Shown here: in pieces, positions 36,501 through 46,052 of the stretch | Position numbering within the stretch: position 1 is the first letter of the stretch | How the letters are laid out: every line of letters starts with the position of its first letter | Assembly: GCA_951812925.1 (NCBI GenBank) | Contig: OX638371.1 | Coordinates: 117,823,124 to 117,887,123, forward strand | Reading direction: 5' to 3' | DNA: 64,000 bases | Origin: Calliopum simillimum | Taxonomy: Eukaryota; Arthropoda; Insecta; Diptera; Lauxaniidae | Made by a program: the position numbers and the translations under genes | Notes under the pieces: generated by a model | Seen by the model: only the letters and a program-made list of their open reading frames with translations | Databases searched by the model: none | What the model was told of the DNA's origin: nothing

Positions 36501-39500
36501 AGTAAACACTATTATTAAAGTGAAAACATTGTTCGAATAATAAGTTAATTTTTTATTTTTCAAATCTATTTTAATATTTTTCATAAATCCATTTTAATCC
36601 ATAAAATCCATAAGATTGAAATAGATTTAAATGGATTGGTATTAAATCAAGAGGTTTCGTGTTCTGTTTTGTATGGTTCTAAAAAGATTCAAATGGATAC
36701 TTTCTTTATCCGTATTAATCCATTAGAGTCTAGACATAGCACAAGGGATGATAAGTTCATTTAATAGTCTTTCAATATAACTGTAAAATTTTTAAATTGG
36801 TATTCAATAGTCACACGACTATTACATCAGTTTTCTGGCTCATCAAAACGTTTAAAAATTTTGACGAGTTTGAGTATCTATCGCGTTGCAGCTTTATTGA
36901 CGCGAATAGACGAAGTAACGATATCATAGAATCGTTTTTATTTGACTTGGATCGTGGATAGTATAGTCGATACGCAGAGTTTTGTGTGTCAAATTGTACA
37001 GTGGCCAGTCTTCTGGCTAGTATTTTCGTTTAAAATATATTTCTTAGGAGATTTTTATTACAATTATAGAATACAAATCCATAGCATTTTAAAGTAGAAA
37101 TCCATTATTTCGGCGTAGAGCGTTGTATTGACGATTTGATCACTGAAAAGCTGGTCACAGTCTTCTGGAATCTTAAAGATCTAATTTTTGTTTTTTAGTA
37201 GCACAAGTGATTGAGTTTCAACAGCGCTTTATAAGATTATTTGCTTAGGTACTCAGCTTCCTACGATAGTTTTTCTCTTAAACGGTCATAAAATTCTTGC
37301 ATCTTATTTTTTTGACCTGCCCGTTTTAGTAAAGACCAAAAAAGACCCAAGCTGAACTTAGATTTGTCTGAACTCAGATACAATTAAAAAATTTTGGCCG
37401 AAAATATGCCCTTTTCCTTCCGTCGTGCAAAACAGAAAAATTTTTTTTTTGACCCACTTTAATGTACATACTTATTTATTTTTTGATTTTTTTTTGCTTT
37501 AGATACCAATCAAAATGGCAATGAAACAGTTTGCACTAAATTTAGACCGCCTCCGAGCACTTTTAATGACGACAACAAATTAAATAAAATAAATAAAAAT
37601 GTGAATGTTTGCCTCAACAGCCCAAAGCAAAATTTGGACTCACAATTGTCCTCCAACGGAACTGGTTCTAGTTTCTCAACGGTAAGTTCGCTTTTGTCAT
37701 TATATTTTACGTATGGTATGTTGCATCGTAATTTGTCAAATTTTTATTTGGCCTCTAATGGGCGCTTTGGTTTCTTAGTCCGTCTGTCTGTTCAAATAAC
37801 GATTACGATCGAACGGATAAAGCTAGAAGCATGATATGTGGTATCACTTCAAATTTCCTTCTGTATTTATTGTATTTTTTTGCACAATATAAGTACTGTA
37901 GTAACTTCGGGTAATGTAATTTTGGCATTTTTGTTTTTTAAATTACACGTTACTTATGTAGCATAGCTGCTACCGCTTTATGTACGTAGATTATGGTTTC
38001 TTCATGTATTGTGCAATATATTACGGTAAGCCATCTAGGAGATCTTTCAACAAAATTGGAAAAAGCCAAATAATACCCCTTTGATAAAACTGGCGGGTAA
38101 TGTGATATACTGGGTTCGGGTAATGTGATATAGTATATCACAGTAATGTGTATATAACAGTAAAATATAACAGAAACATTGTTCTAAATCAACATTATGG
38201 ATAGATTTATTAAATATATGAACAAAAATTAAGTCAATAAGAACTAATGGAACTAAAATGATACTTTTTCTAATGAAAATTAAATTTACAAAGAGAGTTA
38301 GAAGCAAGAAAAATTTTAAATGGTGTAACTAGAGATATAAGCAAGATTCTTACACAAAAATGCTTGTCTTTTCTCTGGTCACTTCTCAGGTCTCTTTTTA
38401 TTGTTCTTTTTTCACTAATTTGAATGCTCTCTTCCAAAGTCCTTTTATATGGGGACGTTGTAAACACCGTTACAACCATTGCGTTGATATATTTAGTATA
38501 TCACTTTAGGCATGCGCTTATTTTACGATTTTCTTATTTTCGTTCATGCCGCCCCCTGAAATCCTTCTAATGGTCATAAAAACAAATACTATGAAGTTTC
38601 ACGGTGATCGGATAACGATAACCCGGGCCGCAAGAGAGGTCAAGGTCAAGTTGAGGTTTCAGGCAAAATATAATTAACATTTTTTTAAACTTAATTAAAT
38701 TAGTCAAAGCATAACTTTATCCTATAGCAAATTAAAATACCTTTCCAACAAGCTATAATTGTTTAAAATCGGGTAATAAATACGAATTCTATGAATTTTT
38801 CTTTTATCGACATTAGCAAAATTGCCGCAAAATGCTATTCTACTACATGTGGTATTTTGCGGCAATTTTGTTAATGCCGTAAAAGAAAAATTCATAGAAT
38901 TCGTATTTATTACCCGATTTTAAACAATTATAGCTTGTTGGAAAGGTATTTCAATTTGCTATAAGATAAAGTTATGCTTTGACTAATTTAATTAAGTTTA
39001 AAAAAAATTTCATTATATTTTGCCTGAAACCTCAACTTGACCTTGACCTCTCTTGCGGCCCGGGTTATCGTTATCCGATCGCCGTGAAACTTCATAGTAT
39101 TTGTTTTTATGACCATTAGAAGGATTTCAGGGGGCGGCATGAACGAAAATCAGAAAATCGTAAAATAAGCGCATGCCTAATATCACTTTACCCGACTTGG
39201 ACTATATCCCATTTCCCGAATTTCAGTTTTTAAACAATCTGGTTATTTTATTAAAACACACTTCATTAAATAAAAAACTCACCTGATTTGTGGCTTATTA
39301 TGTTCACTCACTAACAAATTATTTACAATTATACAAATTTTACTTTGGCCTAAATATCTATTATTATTTAGATTTTATTCACAATTAAATTACACACAAA
39401 AAAACTTTTGAAGAAACGGAAAAATTTATTTCACCACACTGACGGAAAAAAATGTATATGCAAGGGCGTATATATTGACGTGCAGCAAGTGTTTTTTTCC

Positions 39501-42500
39501 CATGCTCTTATTTTGACAAGAAAATTTTGTTCGAGAAATCTTTGTTTAAGAAAATAAGCTGGTATATCACATTACCCGACTATATCACATTTAGACTTTT
39601 CCAGTTTTGGAAAAAGGAGCCTAAAAAATAGAAGCTAAAGGGTTAAAGAGTTCTATAGAAATGTACATTGTGCGTTGTAGATTTCTAAAGTAGGAACACT
39701 TTTCGAAAAAAAGAGACTTACAGTATTAACACCATTTACTATTGATGTTTAATTTGGGATATTTTTTTAATGTAGGTACTTAAAATCAAAACGAAAAAAT
39801 TGATAAATCGCACAGTACTCAACACTCAAATATAAAGGATGAGTCCTATAGAATTTCAAAGTGGTTGGACATATTCTGCAAATGTCATTCTCATTATGTG
39901 ATGACTTTTGCCTCTTTTTTCATGTAAGTGTCAGCTTTAAGTTGTAGAATACCGGTCACAAGCAAGAAAACAAAATCAAGAAAATGAACTCTCTTAGTGG
40001 GCTTATTGCTGTCCACAAATTGTACAATATTACCTCAGCTACATGTATGTATGTAGGTATGATGTTGTAAGATAATAAATATAGTTATAGTAATGATAAC
40101 AGCAATGATGATGCCTTATCATGTACATACCGCTTTTTATTTTCATATCCCAAAATTTTTGCATGAAAACTCCCCCTTAGACATGTATATTGAGCGCGAA
40201 AGATACGCATGTGCCTACATTAAAATGAGGACAAAAGCATGCCTCTCGTCAAGTTTAAGCGAACGGATGCATTCATAAGTACGACTGTAGAACATAAAGG
40301 GTTAAAAGAATAAAAGCTTGAGTACTTTAGGTTAGAGCGTAAGTTACCGTTATTTCTCTTAAATCGTTGCAAAAGGCAATACGGGTAAACACTTGAATCT
40401 CTCCGTTCTCATATACAGAAGATGTGGTGTGAGATTTAAAATCCTGTTAATGAAATGCCTGTATTGGGAAATAGGTTCGCTTGTGCTTCAACCTGTTTTT
40501 TTTTTTTTTTGTTGTTTTTCCAAGTTATTTATGTTAAACGTTTTTGCTCAACTGCAGTAGCAATGCAATATTGTATTGATTTTTTGAATTTTCATTTTGA
40601 ACTTCTGTTGCAAAGAAGAACTCCATTGTGAGCGAAACATAGTTTGCATGTATGTGTGTATGAAAGGTGTATATTAGATAGGGTCGTAATTTAGATTCAT
40701 CCCGAAACCGACTAAAGGTTAGAAGAAGTCTTAAAAACGATATCTGTATATTTTTTTTTTTCGTTCCGAAAGAAACCTTTTGATTGAAGGCTCATTTTTG
40801 CCAATAATAAAAAGTCTAAAAAAATTATGAAAAAAACTCACACGTATTTCTTTGAATAATTCCCCAGTGTGCCAGACGGTTCATATCTTCGCTTTTTTAC
40901 CCGTTACGGATCCGTTACTGATCCGTTTGCGGGAGAAATTCCAAAAAAATAAACGATTCGTTTTTTTTTTGGGAATCTCTCCCGCCAACGGATCAGTAAC
41001 GGATCCGTAACGGATAAAAAAGCGAAGATTTGAACCGTCTGGCACACTGTCTAGATCTAGACATTTTTTGCCTTACTCACTTTTTTCGAAAGATGCCTTG
41101 CTTTTGAGAAAGAAATCGACCGCATAATTGAAAAACGTAAAAATGTCGATTTTTGGAACCGAATATTATCTATTGGTTTTTCTCAGAACGCAAAACGAAA
41201 AATGCAGATATCGTTTTTAAGGGTCCTTCTAGCTTTTGAGGTAGTTTTGGGATGATTTTTTGTTTGCTTCATTCAAATCGAAGCAGTTTGGATGGATACA
41301 GAATTATTATAGTTTAAGATGCCAGGCCCGCCAGAACTTCGTCAAACAATGCTAACCTAGTTGACTTTAATACATGTGCAGTGGGAATAAAAACTGTCAA
41401 CATGTTTTCTGCAAATTAAATAACCAAAAAGAAGTATGGACCAAACGAAAGGTTTACACACCATAAAAAAATAATGACAAAAAACCATAGTTATTACTTA
41501 TTTTAAAACTGATATCTTTTTCAGAACATTTCTTCCCCAATAAATAAAAAGAATTGCACAGCTCAATTTGCGCAAAAAGCTGTATCAAATGCTTCCCAGG
41601 ATAAGAAACAACAAGATCTAATGAGCCCAACAACTACTGATAGTACCAATCAAATTAAAACCGAACTGAAAAACACATGGTCACCATTTCCGAATTCACC
41701 AAATAGTTGGACACAAAGTTGCAGCCCAAAATGTGACACACCTACTAACGCACAAATGTCACCACCAACTGTACCAGCACCGCCACATAACTCACCCGTT
41801 GATTATCAGCCCAGAGCAGATCCGTTACAACTGTTTTCAGAAATAACAATTAAATCTTCAAATAAGAAAAACATACGCAATAGGCAACATGACGTATCAA
41901 CAATGAATAAAAAAACAAAACTTAAAAAGTCCGTGTTGGGTGTAGGAAAAGTGGAAAAAGTGGAAGATGAGGAAATTGGGAACGATCAACACAAAGAGTT
42001 GCGGGTGAGTGTAAATTTATGCACATTAGGGTGTTAAAAAAACCCCACGAAAGGTCCCGAATATTCGGGGTGTTAACTGAACGGTTTCTTTGGAATTTTA
42101 AAAGACATATCGATACCTCCAACGTAAAAGTTGGTAACTCAAGTTACCAACTTTTTACGGGACAGCATTTTTCGAAATCTTCACATTTGGTTCCATCTTG
42201 TGTCAAATTTTGATACCTCTAGCTTGAAATTTGAAGCCTGGGTTCTATTTTTGAAGTCACAACCTAAATTTATTTTATATAGGTTTTCATACAAAAAAAC
42301 AAAAAAGTTAAAATACGAAAATGCTAATTACTCTAAACTACGATTTTCGAGTTACCAACTTTTACGTTGGACGTATCGATATGTATAAGTAGTAGCGGCA
42401 ATTAAAAATGTAATCCTTTCAAACAAATATCAATCGAAAATACTTCATAGGCGAAGGCTACAGGTAAATATTATTAGAAATTACTACGGCGGAACATGCT

Positions 42501-45500
42501 CGTTACCGGTTGCTTTCACAGAAAAATTTCCAACAACAGTCTTATGATTAGACGATATAAAAGCTATTTTCATTCAAGTTATAGTTTAGGAGATATCTGG
42601 TCTTAAAAATACATAGGGGAGGGGGGGGGGCTAGTGTGGACAATTTTTATATATGTAATTACAAAATTATATATGTAAATATATCATTTTTGTAATAAAG
42701 TAATTTTTAGCGATTACTTATACCTCTTGCCTTCATAATTGCATCAAAAGTTATGATTCTTTATTTTCATAAATGCACTATTAAATTATTTTAAAAAGAA
42801 CTTACATTTGTCCACACTAGGCCCTTATACGGGGCTATTGTGGACAACCATTGATTTAACTGGGGGCTAATGTGGACACTATAAGAAACTTGATAATTCA
42901 TACAAAAACGTTAAGAAAGAGATTAGATACATGTTTGTTCACGAAAATAATGATGTAATACAAATAATAATACAAATAAAAACTTAACTGCTATCCCATG
43001 TTGTGTTTGTATATTCATATAACTTGCTGATCGAGATGTTCCCGGCAGTTGTTGTGCTTGTGGCAGCTTTGCCGCTATTTCATTTCGGTAAATTTCGCTG
43101 GTGTCCGGTAAATCGGGATACGTGAATCTGTCGTTATTTCAATTTAGTAACGTACTTTCTTGGAACGGCTTTTAGAAATGGTCTGACGATTTCTGGAGTC
43201 ATTTCAGCTGCTGCGGACATGTCCACACTAGCCCCATTTCAGTTGTCCACACCAAGGGTGTCAGCGTAGAAGAAAAGTGAGCCAATTTTGGCTCGACCCA
43301 ACAACATCAATATTTCTGTACAACAATCCCAACAACATCAATATTTCTGTACAACATTCAGAGAAATAATTTTTGTTGTTTTTTTTTCACGCTCGTCAAA
43401 ATTTCGCGTTTTTTGCGTACACACAAAATCGAACTCGAGCCAACATAAAACAACAACAAAGACTACGTCGCATCAAAAACAACAAACAATATGGGTATTA
43501 ATGCGTTGATGCGCAGTAGCGAAAATGCAAGTTTTTTACGCTCTAACGCCTGAACGATCAATGTGAATATTTTCATTTGAGGAATTGCAGAAGTAGTGCG
43601 AAATTTTCGGTAATATTTTTGCTATTTTACTAATATCAAACTTTAGCAAATTGCACTTTCGCAACGACGCAAGGGCACTGCGCATCAACGCGTGAGTTCC
43701 CCTAATTTTTGTGTGTGTCCTAGTTCTTAGAAATTTTGAAAATTGTTGAAGTATTATTGTTGTTGTAAACGAGGCATGAAAAAACAACAAAAAATTGTTT
43801 TTTTGTTTGTTGTTACTCGAATTTAAAGTTGTTGTAAAAGCAACGCTGACTGCGCTGCATGCGTTTGGCTCAGTGATTTGAAAACGCTGACACCCTTGGT
43901 CCACACTAGCCCCCTCATGTCTTTTTAAACAAAAATATCTTTTTTTTAATCTTACGGTAAAGTTCTTCAAAAATAAATTCAATGGTTTACATAAACACTA
44001 TTTTAAGTTGTATTATCTATTAACACTACAGCAGAAGAATGATTAGTTTAGAACAAGGGTGTCGGCGTGGAACAAAAGTGAGCCAATTTTGGCTCGCCTA
44101 CAAAAACAAGAATATTTCAATAATTTTTTAAATTTCTGAGGACTACAACACACACGAAAAATGTTTGTTGGTTTTTTGAGCTCGTCAAAATTCGCGGAAT
44201 TAAAATATTTATGAAAAATTGTTTTTGTTGTTTCGCTTAAAAAAAAACAACAAACATTTTTCGTGTGTGTTGTAGTTCTCAGAAATCTAAAAAATTATTG
44301 AAATATTGTTGTTGTTACAAACGAGTCATCAAAAAAACAACAAAAAATAGGTTTTGTAAATGTTGTAGTTCGAGGAATTTGAAGTTGTTGTAAAAGCAAA
44401 AATTTTGCGCTGACTGCGCTTGGCTCAGTGATATGAAAACGCTGACACCCTTGGTTTAGAAGTATCACTGAAATTACGAAACAACAAAAAAATTACTTTT
44501 TGCTGCGTAAAACACGTTCAGTCACGTTATCATGGAAAGCTGAACTGTCAACAAATGAATTTTTTTTTGGTGATGCAGGGTGCAAATACCAACTTGAAAA
44601 ATATAAAACAGAAACAAAAAATTTAAAACGGCGCGAGAATTTGAATCTGTCCACACTAGCCCCCAGTCCACACTAGCCCCCCCCCCCTCCCCTATTCTAT
44701 ATTTGTCCCAAAGACCTTTCTCAAAAACGGATAGAACCATTTTAATGAAGCTTAAGACAATGATGTATACGTTTCGACTTTGTAGTTACCCACTGGAAAG
44801 CGTGGCACCGCCCTAAATTTTAAATTTAATGCCTTATAATGAACAAAGAGTGGGTGGGATCTAAAGATTTATTATAGATTTCGATGTGCTCTTTCAAAAT
44901 TTCAACTTTGCTACCTCGTATCGTGTTCGCTCGAGCCGCCATATTGGAAAAATGGCGTCCGAAATCATTTTTTTCCAAATATCTCTTTAACGGTTACATT
45001 TAGAGAAAAATATTGTAGCGCAATGTTGTAGCTACGTTTTTTGAGCTATTTTGAAAAAACTGTTTTTTTCAAAATTTTAGGTTTGATGAAAAAATATCTC
45101 CTAAACTATAGGTGATATGAAATAAAAATAATATGTAGCTTGTAGTACTTGTATTAAACAAGTGTTTTTTTTTTAAGGGTAGGGCGCACCGTTCATGAGT
45201 TATCGTAATTATAAACTTGACACATCACTGTGCCTACTCATAAGCGGCATGCACAATTTACAAATTTTTTTCAAATTTTGAATTAGGATATCTCCTGAGT
45301 TATAAGTCGTACGAAAACACTGAAGACATTGTTTTTATAGAGCTACAACATTGTGCGACAATATTTTTCTCTAAATGTAACCGTTAAAGAGATATTTGGA
45401 AAAAAAAACTGATTTTGGACGCCATTTTTCCAATATGGCGGCTCGAGCGGACACAATACGAGGTAGCAAAGTTGAAATTCTGAAAGAGCACATCAAAAGC

Positions 45501-46052
45501 TATAAAATAACTCATATGCGAAAATCCCGCAAAACTTTCCAGGTAACATCATTTTTTTTCTCCCAAATTATTGTACTACAACTGCTTACGAGTTTTTTAC
45601 TTAACATAAAACCTATCTTTTGCTACTAATTTCAGGAAATTACCCCACTTCCGGGTTTCCAGCAGGCCTTTGGCTCTACAGAAATCGGACGTTTTTCAGA
45701 GACATTTTTATTAACACCGGATGATTGCAATTCTGCAGAACAACACTACGGCTGCTACGATGAAAATCAGCAACAGCAACCCATGGACTGTTTCTCGTCT
45801 TTGGCTGAACGTTGTGGTGCATTACAAAATTCTTGGGCGTCGTTTGATCCTTATCTCGATTATGCTAATAGTGCTCAAATGCAATACAATATGCGTTATA
45901 CTACTGCTACCCAACACGGTCACTATGAACTTGGTTATCGCACTTACGATAGAAATTTTGGACTGAGGGAGGCAATGTTAATGTCAGAACGTTTTGGTGC
46001 TCTCAGGCATGGGAATACCAATTTTAACGAAATACGATGTAATGGATACTAA
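21545..46052 (+). CDS. Large Gln/His-rich protein, five coding exons, about 801 aa; family not recognised
   Basis: Exons 21545-21975, 22219-23117, 37503-37681, 41525-42004 and 45636-46052 join in frame with GT/AG borders (phases 2, 1, 0, 0). The start chosen is the ATG at 21545, right after an acceptor-like CACACAG; an in-frame ATG at 21533 is the alternative. The first 280 residues are rich in Gln, His and Tyr (ALQQRLLYQQQKQAQQQQEQ; HHHHQSLHG). A Ser/Thr-rich segment follows (TGTDSGISSSGARNDS), then a Pro/Ser-rich part (SPFPNSPNSWTQSCSPKC) and a Lys-rich basic stretch (KKTKLKKSVLGVGKVEK). The C-terminus is compact and non-repetitive (TPLPGFQQAFGSTEIGRFSE; FDPYLDYANSAQ; HYELGYRTYDRNFG). No DNA-binding domain, signal peptide or membrane segment was found. 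The composition suggests a nuclear transcription regulator or cofactor (inference). Introns of 14.4, 3.8 and 3.6 kb are packed with transposons. Additional or alternative exons cannot be excluded. Confidence 0.82.
23120..25157. other. Intron sequence, no gene; microsatellite-rich
   Basis: Part of the 14.4-kb intron between exons 2 and 3 of the Gln-rich gene. It contains many TACATA/ATGT tracts (23880-24240). Short open frames (up to 88 codons) show no recognised motif. Confidence 0.5.
25161..25860. mobile_element. PIF/Harbinger-like MITE, copy A, with a retroposed insert
   Basis: The ends GGGCCGTTTGCACAATGTCC and (inverted) ACATTGTGAAACCGGCCC are flanked by TAA on both sides (25158-25160, 25861-25863). 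TAA duplications and GGGCC ends fit PIF/Harbinger. The same family, without the insert, is at 56222-56623. Inner sequence matches that copy except for the insert at 25224-25521. Confidence 0.78.
25224..25521 (+). mobile_element. Retroposed fragment with (TTTGAAC)n tail and ~14-bp target duplication
   Basis: Flanked by TTGTTATCTCAATG (25210-25223) and TTGTTTTCTCAATG (25522-25535). The second MITE copy has this site only once, so the duplication is real. The insert ends in AATAAATCATTTGAACTTTG-type tandem repeats, as non-LTR elements with repeat tails do. At about 298 bp it is likely a 3' end of such an element or a SINE. Confidence 0.7.
26144..26250 (+). repeat. tRNA-like / SINE-like sequence followed by T-runs
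   Basis: 'CCAGGGTTCGTACCCCAGCG' resembles a tRNA T-arm and B box. 'TAAGCAGCGCAGAAG' upstream is a weak A box. Long T-runs follow, as at pol III terminators. It does not fold as a full tRNA by eye, so a tRNA-derived SINE head is the best guess. Confidence 0.4.
26340..27225. mobile_element. TA-flanked MITE with GGGTAAGGGAAGG ends
   Basis: GGGTAAGGGAAGGAAATATG at 26340 is mirrored with one mismatch by CATATTTCCCTCCCTTACCC ending at 27225; TA flanks both. 'GGGTAATATGGACCAC' occurs near both 26365 and 26708 as a subterminal repeat. Open frames inside (up to 85 codons) have no recognised homology. Confidence 0.75.
27957..28814. mobile_element. MITE with CTGCCGTAAAA ends, carrying a nested MITE
   Basis: CTGCCGTAAAATTATAAAAA at 27957 and the inverted TTTTTACGGCAG ending at 28814, with 'GACGCAACT' and 'AGTTGCGGC' just inside. 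The core is interrupted by the element at 28139-28657. Confidence 0.62.
28139..28657. mobile_element. Nested MITE with TAATGCYC ends
   Basis: 'TAATGCCCAAAATACATGCG' at 28139 pairs with the right end, whose reverse complement reads 'TAATGCTCGAAATACATGAG'. Both continue into GCATTTTTCA and CGCGTG-rich blocks. Noncoding. Confidence 0.65.
28917..30099. mobile_element. Long foldback with CACAGT ends
   Basis: CACAGTGCTACG at 28917 and the inverted AGTACTGTG ending at 30099, both next to CTA. Arms pair discontinuously for over 500 bp ('ATTGTAGGTCT' and 'AGACCTACAAT'; 'TTTCTTAACCGATT' and 'AATCGGTTAAGAAA'). 'GTCCTG...TGGGTCTTTTTGACA' near the centre recurs at 61350. No coding. Confidence 0.7.
30100..31015. 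other. Intron sequence, nothing recognised
   Basis: AT-rich, within intron 2 of the Gln-rich gene. The minus-strand frame 30249-30602 (117 codons) has no recognisable motif. Confidence 0.45.
31022..31053. repeat. G-run/C-run palindrome
   Basis: A run of eight G, then CAGCTG, then about fourteen C forms a short GC-only hairpin in otherwise AT-rich DNA. It is likely the edge of an older element; a C-run with 'CCTAGATGAAATCC' lies at 33077. Confidence 0.6.
31463..32907. mobile_element. Long foldback, arms about 640 bp
   Basis: 'AACTGAGTTCTATTGCATTT' at 31463 is mirrored by 'AAATGCAATAAAACTCAGTT' ending at 32907. The arms contain mirror-image open frames (31475-31663 + and 32892-32704 -) beginning MHLVV. 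The centre is near 32190. There is no recognised protein; the duplicated frames are a by-product of the palindrome. Confidence 0.78.
33225..33431 (-). pseudogene. Tc1-like transposase N-terminal HTH fragment
   Basis: Begins MGKNKDITAAQKSHVAALLV and continues KFSYSKVAKIIRIPKFSVVK, the first helix-turn-helix of Tc1-type transposases. Similarity is lost after residue 42. No catalytic part is nearby, so this is a dead remnant. Confidence 0.65.
33825..34690. mobile_element. TA-flanked MITE with GGGGAGATGTGTGTACC ends
   Basis: A perfect 25-bp terminal inverted repeat beginning GGGGAGATGTGTGTACCTTG, with TA at 33823-33824 and 34691-34692. 'ACCTTGGTCC', 'CAAGGTACAC' and 'ACCTTGGACT' recur inside as subterminal repeats. 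No transposase. It shares the TA-GGGGAG start with the element at 42616-44692. Confidence 0.8.
34735..36130. mobile_element. Long foldback, copy 1 of a two-copy family
   Basis: The left part from 'AGCAATAGTACAATCATTTG' and the right part ending near 'CAAATGACTGTACTACAATT' are inverted over about 680 bp each, centred near 35420. Mirror-image frames (34763-34969 +, 36114-35905 -) both read GKFCGIFAN and FRCALSEFQLCYLE, which is a palindrome artefact. A second, shorter copy lies at 44873-45590. Confidence 0.8.
36293..36740 (+). repeat. ATCCATTTAA-rich dispersed repeat, copy 1
   Basis: Starts with 'GGGCATGAACAATATCGTGG', which recurs at about 63030, then many 'TCCATTTGAGTCC' and 'ATGGATT' units. 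The larger family member is at 62300-63190. Confidence 0.65.
37905..39600. mobile_element. Element with GGGTAATGTGATATA subterminal repeats
   Basis: 'GGGTAATGTGATATA' occurs at about 38098 and 38118, and its reverse complement at about 39185 and 39563. The flanks 'TTTCAACAAAATTGGAAAAA' and 'TTTTCCAGTTTTGG' are loosely inverted. The foldback at 38507-39179 is nested in it. The ends are poorly defined. Confidence 0.45.
38507..39179. mobile_element. Near-perfect foldback with 9-bp target duplication (Mutator/foldback-like)
   Basis: TAGGCATGCGCTTATTTTAC at 38507 pairs with the inverted end GTAAAATAAGCGCATGCCTA at 39179. Arms of about 335 bp meet at 38848 with almost no spacer. ATATCACTT flanks both sides (38498-38506 and 39180-39188). 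Long terminal repeats plus 9-bp duplications are typical of Mutator-like and fly foldback elements. No coding. Confidence 0.82.
39601..40860. other. Intron sequence, nothing recognised
   Basis: Intron 3 of the Gln-rich gene (37682-41524). Contains short TATG microsatellites (40043-40055) and no convincing open frame or element end. Confidence 0.45.
40865..41049. mobile_element. 185-bp hairpin MITE with CAGTGTGCCAGACGG ends
   Basis: CAGTGTGCCAGACGGTTCA at 40865 is mirrored to 41049. The arms (about 85 bp) contain 'GTTACGGATCCGTTACTGAT' and match almost base for base around a short T/A-rich loop. No clear target duplication. Confidence 0.8.
42107..42382. mobile_element. Small MITE with ATATCGATAC ends
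   Basis: 'CCAACGTAAAAGTTGGTAAC' near 42118 is mirrored by 'GTTACCAACTTTTACGTTGG' near 42351. An inner inverted copy of 'GTTACCAACTTTT' lies right beside the left arm. It starts about 100 bp after the donor of exon 4 of the Gln-rich gene. Confidence 0.7.
43253..43898. mobile_element. hAT MITE A with 8-bp target duplication
   Basis: Ends CAAGGGTGTCAGCG ... CGCTGACACCCTTG with perfect direct repeats GTCCACAC at 43245-43252 and 43899-43906. Eight-bp duplications are typical of hAT. Related to 44054-44453. Confidence 0.88.
44054..44453. mobile_element. hAT MITE B with 8-bp target duplication
   Basis: Ends CAAGGGTGTCGGCG ... CGCTGACACCCTTG with perfect direct repeats GTTTAGAA at 44046-44053 and 44454-44461. 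Shares 'AGTGAGCCAATTTTGGCTCG' with MITE A and is about 250 bp shorter. Confidence 0.88.
44873..45590. mobile_element. Foldback, copy 2 of the 34.7-36.1 kb family
   Basis: The arms share with copy 1 the blocks 'CCGCCATATTGGAAAAATGG', 'AAGTTGAAATTCTGAAAGAG' and 'AAAACTTTCCAGGTAA'. The centre is deleted compared with copy 1. It ends about 45 bp before the acceptor of the last exon of the Gln-rich gene. Confidence 0.75.

Larger units (their letters stand above)
42616..44692. mobile_element. TA-flanked element with GGGGAGG ends and CTAGTGTGGAC repeats, carrying two nested hAT MITEs
   Basis: GGGGAGGGGGGGGGGCTAGT at 42616 and the inverted end at 44692, with TA on both sides. Subterminal 'CTAGTGTGGAC/CTATTGTGGAC/CTAATGTGGAC' units repeat in both orientations. 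Frames within do not encode a recognisable transposase. Confidence 0.75.

Noticed and set aside
43536..43982. 148-codon minus-strand ORF
   Set aside because: Runs across a hAT MITE border into its host element; no conserved motif.
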